This document shows, one piece after another, positions 35,955 to 53,048 of a stretch of DNA of 64,000 bases. Each line of letters begins with the position of its first letter. Position 1 is the stretch's first letter. This DNA is from Glandiceps talaboti (lineage: Eukaryota > Hemichordata > Enteropneusta > Spengelidae): the NCBI RefSeq assembly GCF_964340395.1, contig NC_135559.1:3050501-3114500 (forward strand), given 5' to 3'. The translations under genes were made by a program, and so were the position numbers. The notes below the pieces were generated by a model, which saw only the letters and a program-made list of their open reading frames with translations, ran no database searches and was not told where the DNA came from.

Positions 35955-38900
35955 TTTATTTGTTCAACTACTAACTGTACAGTTTAACAGTCATTTATGG
36001 ACTCTAAAGAAGCATAAAGCTGCCCTTTGTACAACAATGAAAGATGAACTATCGGCAATCAAACACAGACACAACCTAACACTATTATTATGTCTTATTG
36101 ATATAAGCTGTTAATAACAATTCATGTAATTTTCAGTACCTGAAATAGAATATTACTGCCTAGATACATCATAAAAGTAACGAACATTCAATTTCTCCAT
36201 TGACATCATAACTTCTGCTCCACGCACTTCATATGCATTACTATAGACATGTGTCAGAAGAAGTTCAACGTTCTTGTTCTATTTTGACCCTCTAGCATGA
36301 GGTAAAATGCTATTACAGGTACTGAGAATAAGTCAACCTTCTTGTTCTATTTTGACCCTCTAACATGAGGTAAAATGCTATTATAGGTACTAAGCATTAC
36401 ATTCGCAGTATCATCTCAGATAGCAAGTTGCTGCACATTCAACCGCAGTCAGTGTTAACACTCTTGATTACATGGTGATTATTTTAGACATAACTGTAGT
36501 CACTGCTACCACCCAGTGTAATCTACCACATACAACAACAATAGTTATAGTTTGTGTCTATCATAGTTTGGCGATAGCATATTTTCCATAGTAGTTGTTG
36601 TTCTATCAACTCAATGTCCAAATCAGCTCTTCACTGCAATGTAAAACATTGTTACAACGGTGTGTAGTTATACAGTCTCAACTTTAATAATTACAATAGA
36701 CTACAAAGGTTCTATCTAAATCAATTTTACTTTGTAAATTCATCAGGCCATCCCATTTTATTCCTATGTTTCTCACAACAAGACCAATATATTTCCTCAA
36801 TCCAGAGAAATAATTTAATTAAAATCAATGTAAGCCCATATCTTGGTGAAACTTATTTCAACCCGAGAAAATAATTTCAAAAATCAACGAATCAATCGTG
36901 TGACCAGAAAGTAATGACAATATCATTGATAATAGTAGTTACAACAATATAAGTGTGTATCTTGGCAAAACAACTGATACTTTATAAATCAAACATTTTT
37001 TAGTGTTTACTTGTCATGTTCCGAAGGCATCCAGAATTTTTAAATGCGATTATGACTTGAAAGCATAACCAACATGTAAACACACTTTATTTTTTTAAAC
37101 TGACTGACCAACTGACCCCATCAATCTGAAGGTTTTATGGTAAGAAACATAGAATGAAATAAGACTTATCCATACATAGACATGCTTACCTTTTTTATTG
37201 CTATTCTCCCTGAAGAATACTGGATTGACCAGGAAGGAATGTATTCCATGTTACCTCCTCCAAATGTACTTGGATACCTACACAGTAAAGCCCCTAATAA
37301 TTGGAATTTTTTTGAGCACAGTCCATGAATTTTTGCCTCTTAAAAAATTCACAAAGCTTTTTATGAAAATTTTATTTTAATGTCACAAACTTTAGCATCA
37401 TGAAATCCAACCCTGAGGTGCAGATCTAGGCATACAAGCCATTTTATTAACTGTGTATTGCTGAATGTATACTACTCAGCCTACACATGCTGACTTGTCC
37501 AACAACAGTTCAGTATACTTCAGGAAATTTAACATTTAAAGATAAGACATGCTATGTAACAAATTTGCTGATAAAACTGTGTAGGTACAACTTTTGTCGA
37601 TTTAAAATAGATTTGGCATCAACCGTATTGTACAGATGTAATCCAGGTTATTGTACAACACTAAGCTGTACATCCAGACTTCTATCACTCGTTTACAACT
37701 TGTAAAAAGTTATCTTGAAATTTAAATGATTATGTGTGATATCACTTTTTTACTGCAAAAATCTTATTAATGTTATATGAAATGTGTAGTATTTTGTATA
37801 TTGTTGATCCTAAATGTTTGCCTTCTTTTCAGTCAGGAGTTCAGAATCCAATATGGCCACCATATGAACAGGTGTATGCTGTACAAAATCACTGCATTTC
37901 AAAGCTATTTATTTTTCAACTCAGCACATTTTTAGCATTTATTTTTAAATTGTTTTGCCTTCATTTCCATAAAGAGTTCAGAATCCAATATGGCTGCCAT
38001 ATGATAGATGTGTGCTGTACAAAATCACCACATTTTCAGAACTGTTCATTTTTTACTCGGCTTAATTTTAGCAGTACAAAAGTTTGATGGTAATAAGTAC
38101 TCAACTCCTGTGGCCCTTACTTCCAATACAACTTATGTTACCAGAGTTAATTTTTGTTCAAAATAGTATATAAAACTAAGAGTACATAGTGTAATCATAC
38201 AGTCTTTGTCGGAATATAATATTTTAATGTTGCATATTTTAGGACTAAGATTTTGACCAGTGTGTCCCTTGAAAAGAGACAACATTTTTATCAAAATGTT
38301 AAAAAATTTAGTTTTATGCATCACAGCTCATGGGATAGAGAAACAGAAAATTTTGGTGTGTCACAAGACATTTCTGTGTGTTGGTGATTTTGTCATGAGT
38401 CACCACTCAGAGATAGTAAACACCATATTTTGGTGTTTTACAAGATATTGCTGTATGTCAGTGGTGCGTCAAATTGGCTTAGAGGGCACACTGATGCAAG
38501 TGGTTTATATTTCAAGCTTATATCAAATTATCACAGCACAGTGGTTTTGTTCTTCTACAGGATGCTTATATATAGTGTTCAATCCATGGTCTATGAATAT
38601 TCATGATGTGTGATTATCACAAAATGTGAATACATGAATATTAATTAGTAATATTTTGTGTCATTATTATCAGTCATTTGCATGTTCAACATCCAAACCA
38701 CAGCATTTAGTATGTCATTACGATACATAGACAAGTATTTGTGTACAAGAAATCTCCATATATGAGTATCTAATGACTATATATGGATATCCAATGACTA
38801 TATATGGATACCCAGTGACTATGTATGGATATCCAATGACTATATATAGAAACATAATTAAGGAGGTGTAATTAGCATATTGTGTGATAGTCCATCTGCC

Positions 38901-39019
38901 ATTACTGTTACGTAATCACATGACAGCATTAAGTACAAAATATATTCTAGGCAGGTCCTTCATTGTTTTTTAACTGAACAGAGGTTCAGAGTTGTTATAG
39001 CCATGGTATAGCATCTGTC

Positions 39020-39114
39020 TGTCTATGTGTGTGTGTTCACATGTGTGCATGTACCTGTGTTCATGTGTGTGTATGTGTGTGTGTGTGCGCGCGTGTGCAC
39101 GTGTGTGTGTCTCT

Positions 39115-39174
<60 letters not shown>
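39020..39174. repeat. (GT)n microsatellite
   Basis: Interrupted then pure GT repeat. Confidence 0.95.
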
Positions 39175-39939
39175 CATAAAGTTAAAAGCTGCCAACTGAT
39201 AGCCCAGACTGGAAATTGTTCAAATGAAAATGATGACACTATAGGAATGAGATTGGATGAAAAAGTGATAATTTGTCAATAAACTTCAAACTCAAATGTT
39301 GCCAGACAGATTGGTCTGAAATTTGGTTGGAATTTTATCATTCTTCAATAAAATTTAAATCTTTGGTGTACTGATAGATCAGGTTAAAGTATACGATTTG
39401 TTAAAAACTGTATAATTGTACAATGATACTTCTAGTGTCAAGTTTTGGAAATTATTCAGAGTAAAAAGCAGTTACATGGCTTTCTATTTAATCAGTTGTG
39501 CTACTATGCCATTGACAGTGTTTTTATCAAATATTCGCAGATGTACATTTAATTTGAATTGTGTGTGACATATGGGGAGAGGCAGAAGCTGCCAAAATTA
39601 ACCATAAGTTAGAAAAGAAAATGTTTTTGATTGAGTACTTAAGTCCCGCAGTGTACATAAATGTTGTGTTTATCTTGGTACATGCCCTTTCACTGATATC
39701 AACAATCACTATTATCTTCTAGGATATGTTATTCATTTGTAGCCTCAAACATAAAGATCAAAACGATTTATATTTTGGCCCAATTGAATAAAGGTCAAAA
39801 CTTGTTATTTTGCCAGAATCAGCTCAACTCACCTGGCAACTATCCAATATTTATATCTGAAACCATGGCAACATAGCATGTGTCTATTGTGACTATTGCA
39901 ACTTTGAAGTTATTATTCATTTTAGTTTGAATAATAATG

Positions 39940-40440
39940 ACTTGATAGACGTACGAGTCATAGGGCAATATGAAATATAATAACTTGAAATACCATTGTC
40001 ATAGGGTGATATACTATATAATGACTTTGAAAGACCTTGGTCACAGGGTGATATAAGATATGACGACTTGGGATACCATGTCATAGGGTGATATAGTATA
40101 TAATGACTTTGAAAGACCTTGGTCACAGGGTGATATAAAATATGATGACTTAGGATACCATGGTCATAGGGTGATATAGGATATGACTTGAAAGACCTTA
40201 GTCCTAGAGTGATATAGGATATATTGACTTCAATGGCATTGGACTTAGGCAATATATGATATAATGACTTTGAAAGACAACAATCATAGGGCAATATATG
40301 ATATGGTGACCAGGAAGATATCGGTGTAAGGGCAATATAGGATATGATGACTTGGCAGACATCGGTGATGGGGCAATATAAGATATAATGACTGGAAAGA
40401 CAGATTGTTCATTGAGTGATATGACACATAACGACTTGGG
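39940..40440. repeat. Degenerate tandem array, unit about 42 bp
   Basis: About eleven diverged copies of a unit containing CATAGGGTGATATA and ATGACTTTGAAAGACC or ATGACTTGGGATACCA. The two unit types alternate in part of the array. Confidence 0.8.
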
Positions 40441-41093
40441 GTATAAAGGGGGGTCAACAAAGAATGTTATTGTATGGAAAGTATTTTAGTTCAAGAAGAA
40501 AACAAGGCATTGGGAATACTAATATAGGTGATGTAGTCACAGATGTATGACAGTCAGCTTTTCATTTTTGAAAAAAAAAGTATATATCTGTATCATTTTT
40601 AATGAAAAACATTTTACCATGATCTTAAAATCACATCTTTACCAAAATATCTCAAGTTTATGAGCCAATCAGAAGGCATGATTCTATGTTAATTTGCATG
40701 CAACTGTAAACATTTTTTTAAATGATTGTGTTAAGGTTCCATGTCTGTATGTAATATACATGTACTGTGCATTTTGTAGTTGTTGTATACTTATTTCTTC
40801 TGCTAAGAAGTTTTAGCTTTAACTATGTTGTATTTTTTTATCCATCAAATAGGCTTGTAATACTTCCATGGTGTATTTCATGTAACTCTGATTATTCAGT
40901 TTTAGCGACAAGACATATACTTTATGTAGTTTATTTTTCATAGTCTTTACGGAATCTTTAGATTATTAATTATTTCAAAAGTATCCTATTTATTACTGAA
41001 CTCTGTGTTCATCATTAAAATAGCAATTCAAGCAACTATATCCAAGTGTTCCTTATTTTGAGTGTATTATGTCCATCACTTTCATTACATCAG

Positions 41094-41465
41094 CCAATCA
41101 AGAGTGCAGTTTTAATCTCAACATCTGTTCAACAGTGTTCATCGACCAATCAGTAGTGAAGATTTGATGTCAGCGTCTGTTGAATAGTTTACATCGGCCA
41201 ATCAGTAGTGAAGTTTTGATGTCAGCATCTGTTGAATAGTTTACATCGACCAATCAGTAGTGAAGTTTTGATGTCAGCATCTGTTGAATAGTTTACATTG
41301 ACCAATCAGTAGTGAAGTATTGATGTTAACATCTGTTCATCAGTGTTCATCGACCAATCAGTAGTGAAGATTTGATGTCAGCATCTGTTGAATAGTTTAC
41401 ATCGGCCAATCAGTAGTGAAGTTTTGATATGAGCATCTGTTGAATAGTTGACATCGGCCAATCAC
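41094..41465. repeat. Eight-copy 52 bp array with CCAAT boxes
   Basis: CCAATCA recurs at 41094, 41146, 41198, 41250, 41302, 41354, 41406 and 41458, exactly 52 bp apart. Unit body includes GTAGTGAAGTTTTGATGTCA. Apart from the CCAAT core and the period, it does not resemble the intron 13 array. Confidence 0.92.
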
Positions 41466-44400
41466 AACAAGGGCGCCCTCTATTTTCACCTAGAGCATTT
41501 TACACTACGCACTTTCAACTAAATATTTTTCAGCCTGTTTCAGCTGTTATAATTGTAGCATTTGTTCTGACTTTGAGCTTTGCTTTTTTTGCGGGTGGGG
41601 GGGGGGTTTAAACTAAAACAATTCCTTTGTATTGTATTTCTTTGTTACTACTTTTTAAATTAGTATTAACAGTCCATAGACAACTTGATATTTATTATAT
41701 TGGTACATTTTCTCCGAGTACGTAAACTTCCTGTGACAGACTGACAGTTTGCCAAACATATTCAAAGCGTGGTTTGAGAAAGACAAGCTATATCATTGAA
41801 CAACGGTCGAGTTTAGCTTGGCTACCTTCCTTTGATATTTATTATAGATGAATATGCGCTGTATGAACAATATTGTCCTTGTTATGTTTTCTGAATGAAA
41901 TCATTAAAAGAAGTAAGGCTCCAGTACTGCTTCTTGAAATGAAAAGTAGGTAGTTGAGGTCTTATATGCGCTATGCGTTTAGTCAGCCGCTTGTCGTTGA
42001 GCGCCCCCCAGCTCCACCCATCTGATGGGGTGGAGCCCTCAACGGCAAGAGGCTGCGAAACAGATAACAGATACTGATATACCTTATATAGTAGTTGCGC
42101 CGAAGTAAATAGTTTAGCTTTAACGATTAATTAAATGATGAATTACACGTGCGTGCCAGCATGCCAGCAAATAAATCAACCTTAGATTCTACATGGAGGT
42201 ATAAGGAAACCTTAAACCTTGGATTATAGTATCTGGTCAGATACAATAGTTACTGTATATTTTTGCACATTATGTGCATAATCTAAGGCTAATGAACACA
42301 CGGAAAACATTGAATTTTGATGAAAACATCGGATTATATCCCCGAGATATGCGGGATTGGATTTCTATAGTGAATTTTGTAATTAACATGATAATGGTAA
42401 CATGACTGTAGACAACAAGGTGTTGATTTTCTAGTGAAACACCTAAAAACTCGTCGAATTCGAAGTATACCTTCGATAAAGTACAGGTCTTCGGCCATTT
42501 ATTGTTGGACACTTGGTTAACCCATCATATCTGTTCTTTAAATTTGTCCTCGGCCGAGCCTTGGACTCAAACAAAATGACAAGGGTTAACCAAAACTGCC
42601 CTCTCACCTGCAATACGCAAACACACCTGTCGTGAGTACACACATTAGCAAGTCATTGCGAGCAATAGGCCAGTGATTGGCCAATTCATTTCACCCACCT
42701 GGCACTTATGGAGCACGTCTTTCCATCAATTTTCTCATTCCGAGATTTGAGTTTGATGTGACGTGAGAGGACAGTCATATACCATGGGCACTGTACGTTG
42801 AGGGGCGTTTGTAGATACTAATCTAACTACTTCTCCATGATTTCGAGAACAGACTGGTAAAGTAAAAGGGGAGTCCCGTTGTCCTCTAAATGTTTACGTC
42901 ACCTTCTGAATTTTTTGTTTTCGTTCACAAGACTTGATATCGGCCTTGTGTGCCTCAAAATCTTACGTGATTTCACTGACCACTGGATTATCACTACCTC
43001 TCCTTTGAACGTCTGCTTGTTAGCACGGCCATTTATCACTATTCTGAGTGTTGTTTGGGTGCACAGCCATAGCGTGGTGTTCAAATTCTATTTTCAACCA
43101 GCAATATATACTTTGTTGGCTCTGATGTAAGCAAGGTGTAGGCGCTAGGCATTGGAAGCTATGTTTGAAGAGACAGTTGTAGAATTTGAGATTAGTCACA
43201 ATAATCGTAGTGTTGGTTTTTGCTTTTCCAGCTTTCCCTTTTTATACAAATCGGAATAGATTGCCAAGTTGTTGGCCTTTTATGCATATGTTTTTTTTGT
43301 ACATGATGTGATATTACTGTACTTAATGATGTTCATGTGAGGGGGGGGGGTTTATGAGGGTGTGTTTGACTTTACACGTAATTTTGTGTATACTGTATGA
43401 TATATCGAGATTATACCATGCATAACCAAACAATATGGAATACATACTCTGGTCGTTCTACGTCACGACAACGCGTGTGTACGTCACCGGTCCTGCTGTG
43501 TTTGAAATATGAGTCAAACGCTCAAAATTCCCATTACTTTCCCGATTTTTTTTTTATATTACTGGCGAAGGTACAATTATCCGCTACACCTTTTTTTCTA
43601 TAGCGCCACCAACGGTCAAATTCTTTAACCTTGTTACTCTTATGTACGCATAAAAATATGTTTTAGAACTAACAGACCCTCGTCTAACATCGACTGAGTC
43701 TCCGCCCGTCGCCTCCTCCCCCTTGTTGCAGTACCGACACATAGTAATTCGACAAATAAATCCTTTAGTCGTACATGAACTTGTTTATTGTAAAGCCCCA
43801 TGGCCGTCGTTGTAAAGTGCTAGATGAGCTTGCCCATCAAAATGACAATATGCCCATTCAATCTTTTTATCTATTAATTTCTTATCTAAATAATTTCGTC
43901 TTGGGAATTATTCTAGGTGATATTTTATTCAAATACACAAAAATGTATGAAGTTTTACTTTATGTTCCTTATTAGCATGTGTGCTCGCCCATTTGCGTGT
44001 TTTCACATTTCATACACAGTCAAGCACCGTGACACGTACGTACGTCAGTCTCACTGAATTCTACAGAATTTTTAGAGAGAATGCGCTTTTATTTATCCTT
44101 GAAATACTTATCTAAACACTGCTTTCCACTTTGAATTGTAAATATAATTAATGATGTATTTGTCAGAAAGGAAGATTATGGTTATTAACATTAATCACTT
44201 GAGCAGGATAATTTACTTCCCTATATTCGTAGAATATACACATGTCAATCTCAAATGTTGTACACGAAAGTCTTGAAAATTCTCGGAAATATTCGGATAT
44301 TGAGTTTGACAGGACTGAATGCAAAATTATCAAACGTTTGAAAACTTCACATAATTATAAGATATCGTTTGGCAAAATGTAATCCAGGGACAATTCCGAT

Positions 44401-44760
44401 TTTTTTTTATAGAAGTGGAATTCAGTGAACATCATGCATAGCAATTTTGTGATCTAGAACATTAGCACTAGTACTGCAATCAAATAATTTGCAATGAATG
44501 TCAATAGCAACGAATAGTCAATAGCAACGGAAATTTATAATATAGGTATTTCAGAAAGTTATCTTCACCATCCGACACATATGTGCTATTTCAATACTGA
44601 AAAGAAAGTGCTTTTCTAAAAGTTTGATCTAAAATAGCATTGAAACTTGCAAAACGTTTACAGGAAAACAAGCTCATATAATTTTATAAGGATTTAGAGG
44701 GGAACTGACCACATGACCATGAATTTTTAATATTCGATGTAAATGAGGTATAAAGCGGAG

Positions 44761-44927
44761 ACTGACCATGCATAATGTGTTTATGCTTGTAAGTGGTGTT
44801 GAACGGGGGAGACACTCCTAAATCTAAAGTAAATCAATCACTCAACGTCCACTGACCATGCGTAATGTGTTTATGCTTGTAAGTGGTGTTGAACGGGGGA
44901 GGCACTCCTAAATCTAATGTAAATCAA

Positions 44928-44945
<18 letters not shown>
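44761..44945. repeat. 90 bp duplication overlapping the end of the PDZ/IL-1-like gene
   Basis: The segment beginning ACTGACCATG at 44761 is repeated at 44851. Each copy contains GTAAGTGGTGTTGAACGGGG and AAATCAATCACTCAAC. The upstream copy runs into the stop codon and the last two codons of the gene, so the other copy carries a duplicate of that coding end. Confidence 0.85.
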
Positions 44946-49890
<4,945 letters not shown>

Positions 49891-49996
49891 CTCAACAACA
49901 CTACAGTAAAGCTATGGAAGAGGCCGTCAGAACCTAAAGCAAGAACACCGTTTGACCAGAGTCCACGTGTGATAAAGGATGGCATGTGGTCTGGCA

Positions 49997-50003
49997 TTTT
50001 ATA
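49997..50003 (-). promoter_or_regulatory. TATA box of gene A
   Basis: TATAAAA on the minus strand, 107 bp before the ATG, which predicts a transcription start near 49970. Confidence 0.5.
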
Positions 50004-50027
50004 AACTCGAATAAATAGAAAATCAAA

Positions 50028-50037
50028 GGGGCTTCCC
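50028..50037. promoter_or_regulatory. Candidate kappaB (Rel) site upstream of gene A
   Basis: GGGGCTTCCC matches GGGRNWYYCC in full and lies 25 bp upstream of the TATA box. A near-match GGGACTTCTC follows at about 50104. Binding is inferred. Confidence 0.4.
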
Positions 50038-50970
50038 CAATTTCGGAAGCTCACGAATATGCGAAACTGCGATGGGATTTAACATAATTATAGTTCAAAT
50101 ACAGCGGGACTTCTCGATTTCTATTTTCTGCTTCTGAACTTCCCATTTTTGGATTGACCTGTACACAAACTGTCATGTAGGTCAAGTACATTGTGACATT
50201 TTCCGGTTTATATGTAACAATTATGAACACATATTGTATTAAAGTAAGGATGGAAATACTTGTATATTTTTAGTAGTTTGAATATCAGAATTATAAGTTG
50301 TAAACGTCGGGGAGGGCCGGGAAAAGTGTGTGTGTGTGTGGGGGGGGGGGGCACAGATTTTTAAATCAAAATGTTTCATTCCATATTTGCCATTCTGCCA
50401 CATCCCACCACTGTCGTTATTGTATAAGTGCGATGTTTTTGACAATCATACACTGAAATGGTAGTGCACAACCATGTAGTCTCCAAGGTCTGATCTCAGC
50501 TGATCTTCATCAGCCCTACCAAATAGCTCCAACCTGTACAGGGATTATTTCGTGACAGTGCCTTGATACAAATTCACTGTGGTGGTAGTAGTGGGAAACA
50601 AAAGTGTAGTGGTTGTAGAGGGGTAAAGTTCTTACCATTGAAATAGTTATAGGATTTCTCACATGTACAGCTAGTTTCAACTGACCGTTCATCGGCTCTG
50701 TTTGATACAACCATGCAGAAACCAATAAGAAACTACGTATTCTACACTAAGATTACAATTTCTTGCTACATTTTGTTTATTGTGAAATAAAACATTGATT
50801 TAAACATACTGCAACTAGACACAGACACTTGGGCGCCAATGTTTTTACGTCTTTCATTTCGACGAAATATTGCAAGAAACTCTATCCAATCTTGTATAGT
50901 ATGTGCAGTTTCTTGTTGGTTTCTGCATGGTTGCCAAATATCAAAGTCATTAACCTACCTTTTTTAAACG

Positions 50971-51440
50971 TCGTTAACACACACAGACACATGTGCACAT
51001 AAATATACACATGTGCACACAAACACACGTGCGCACACACAAACACACATGTGCACATAAACATACATATGTGCACATAAACATACACATGTGCACACAC
51101 AGACACATGTGCACACACAAAAACACACATGCACACATAAAAATACACATGTGCACACATAAACACATGTGCACACACACAAACACACATGTGCACATAA
51201 ACATACACATGTGCACATAAACATACACGTGCACACACACACACATGCACACACAAAAACACACATGCACATAAACATACACATGTACACACACATATGC
51301 ACACACACAAACACAAGTGCACACACACACAAACACACATGTGCACATAAACATGTGCACACACACATACACATACACACAGACACAGACACACACAGAC
51401 AGACAGACAGACAGACAGACACAGACACAGACACACACAC
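50971..51440. repeat. CA-rich microsatellite with repeated ACATGTGCACA
   Basis: Irregular CACA/CATA repeat in which the palindrome-rich word ACATGTGCAC recurs many times, ending in (CAGA)n. It produces long cysteine/valine-only frames that are not genes. Confidence 0.95.
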
Positions 51441-52285
51441 ACCATGCCTACTGTAACACTACTGAACCTATCCTAGTTTTGTTATTGTGATGTTCAATGA
51501 TGTTTGACTATATCACAGGATTACTAGTACATGTATATACAAGCATGCAATGTCGAGCTTTCATCTAAATGTGCTTGAGGGTCCATGCATGTGACATTTA
51601 TCATGCCGTTACCCCATGTTGTCCAATAAACCCATGGTTTTATTTTGTCTGAAAAGTGATCTATGTACATGGTGGTAAGTGTTAATCTCCTACAGAATGT
51701 TATACTTGGCAGAATACCTATTAATGCAATGACCCGGGATTGAAACATGGCCCTTTAAATCTAGTTGTACTAAAACTGGGTAAAATTGATATAAGAGGAA
51801 ACAACATTTTATTTTGCATTAAGTTCAAAATGTCACAAAATATTATATACCAAACTTGTAAACAGATGAATACAACTATTTGTAAGAAATGAACATCAAA
51901 AAAATATTTGCAAGAAATGAACATCAAAAAAAAGGAAATTCACTGAATTTTCCATTTTCTGAAGATTAGAAACACTGAATATACCAGAATACTTTATTTC
52001 CAATTGGATTTTTTTTTCTTATTGAATTTTTTTATTTCGGTTATGTATCTTTGACTTGACTAAATTTTATTTGAAAGTTCATTTTATTTATACTTTATGT
52101 TTAAAATGTCTGTTGAAACCAGGAAAAACTACCAACAAACTTGTTAACTCTTTGTTTCACGTAATATCACAGATAATGATATCCTTTGACATTAAGTATT
52201 CAACAATATGAAAGTGTTTGTAAAATGACTAAACACAGCCAAAGTTTAGGAAAGACAATTCAGGAAGACAGAATTTACAGAGGTA

Positions 52286-52590
52286 CTCTCTGAATTCTAC
52301 ACAAAATGCACCAAGCTCTGAACTCTACACAGAATGCACCAAGCTGTGAACTCTACACAAAATGCACCAAGCTGTGAACTCTACACAAAATGCACCAAGC
52401 TGTGAACTCTACACAAAATGCACCAAGCTGTGAACGCTACACAAAATGCACCAAGCTGTGAACGCTACACAGAATGCACCAAGCTGTGAACTCTACACAA
52501 AATGCACCAAGCTGTGAACTCTACACAAAATGCACCAAGCTGTGAACTCTACACAAAATGCACCAAGCTCTGAACGCTACACAGAATGCT
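52286..52590. repeat. 28 bp minisatellite
   Basis: About eleven copies of a unit built from GAACTCTACACAAAATGCAC followed by CAAGCTGT. Confidence 0.92.
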
Positions 52591-52699
52591 CCTAGTAATC
52601 TAATCAAACAGAAATCAATGTCAAAGTACATGACAGGGTTTGTTTACTTCTGCATTGAACAAAGCAGAAGTACAAAAATTTCCACAGTATTGTAATTAA

Positions 52700-53048
52700 G
52701 GCAGAAAAAAATTAACTGTGTGTTTCCGATAACATGTCCTCAAAAAATAGGGTAGGTAGGTTGGGATTTTAATTTTTTCAATTGTTTTTATTTTGAAAAA
52801 TATTACTTCAACTCAAAGACAAACAAATTGTCAGTCAGAATACCCCTTCTGTGATATTTTGGTGAAATATATACAGACATTATTGGAGGAAAGAAAACAG
52901 TTGTAAATGAAGGTCAGGAAGAGAAAGAAGTTCTCCAATAATTTTATTTTTAAATGTTTGTAAAATGGTTTAGGGTCAGCAGCTTAAACTAGAGTTGGTT
53001 GGGTTAACGGAAACACACCCTTTTTTTATTTGAAAGTGCAAAAATGCC
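52700..53048. repeat. MITE-like element, family E, copy 4
   Basis: GTGTGTTTCCGATAACATG near the left end and the inverted GTTAACGGAAACACACCC near the right end frame a 350 bp AT-rich interior. Orientation appears reversed relative to the copies at 2644-3468, judging from the GGTTTAGGGTCAGC segment. Confidence 0.6.

Larger units (their letters stand above)
35955..44927. other. RSF1 3' flank and gene-poor DNA
   Basis: No gene recognised. An ATTAAA at 36816 and the first AATAAA near 39278 are candidate RSF1 polyadenylation signals. A two-copy segment with GTTCTATTTTGACCCTCTA lies at 36270-36390, and ATATGGATATCCAATGACTA repeats occur at 38765-38850. An imperfect hairpin lies at 41988-42055. From 42 to 44.7 kb I see only short, unsupported frames. 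Confidence 0.5.

Noticed and set aside
42270-44000. Several 60-83 codon frames on both strands
   Set aside because: No splice context, no recognisable motif, and mutually overlapping; most likely chance.
50882-51445. Long CVCV/THMH frames on both strands
   Set aside because: CA-rich microsatellite translation with no protein-like composition.
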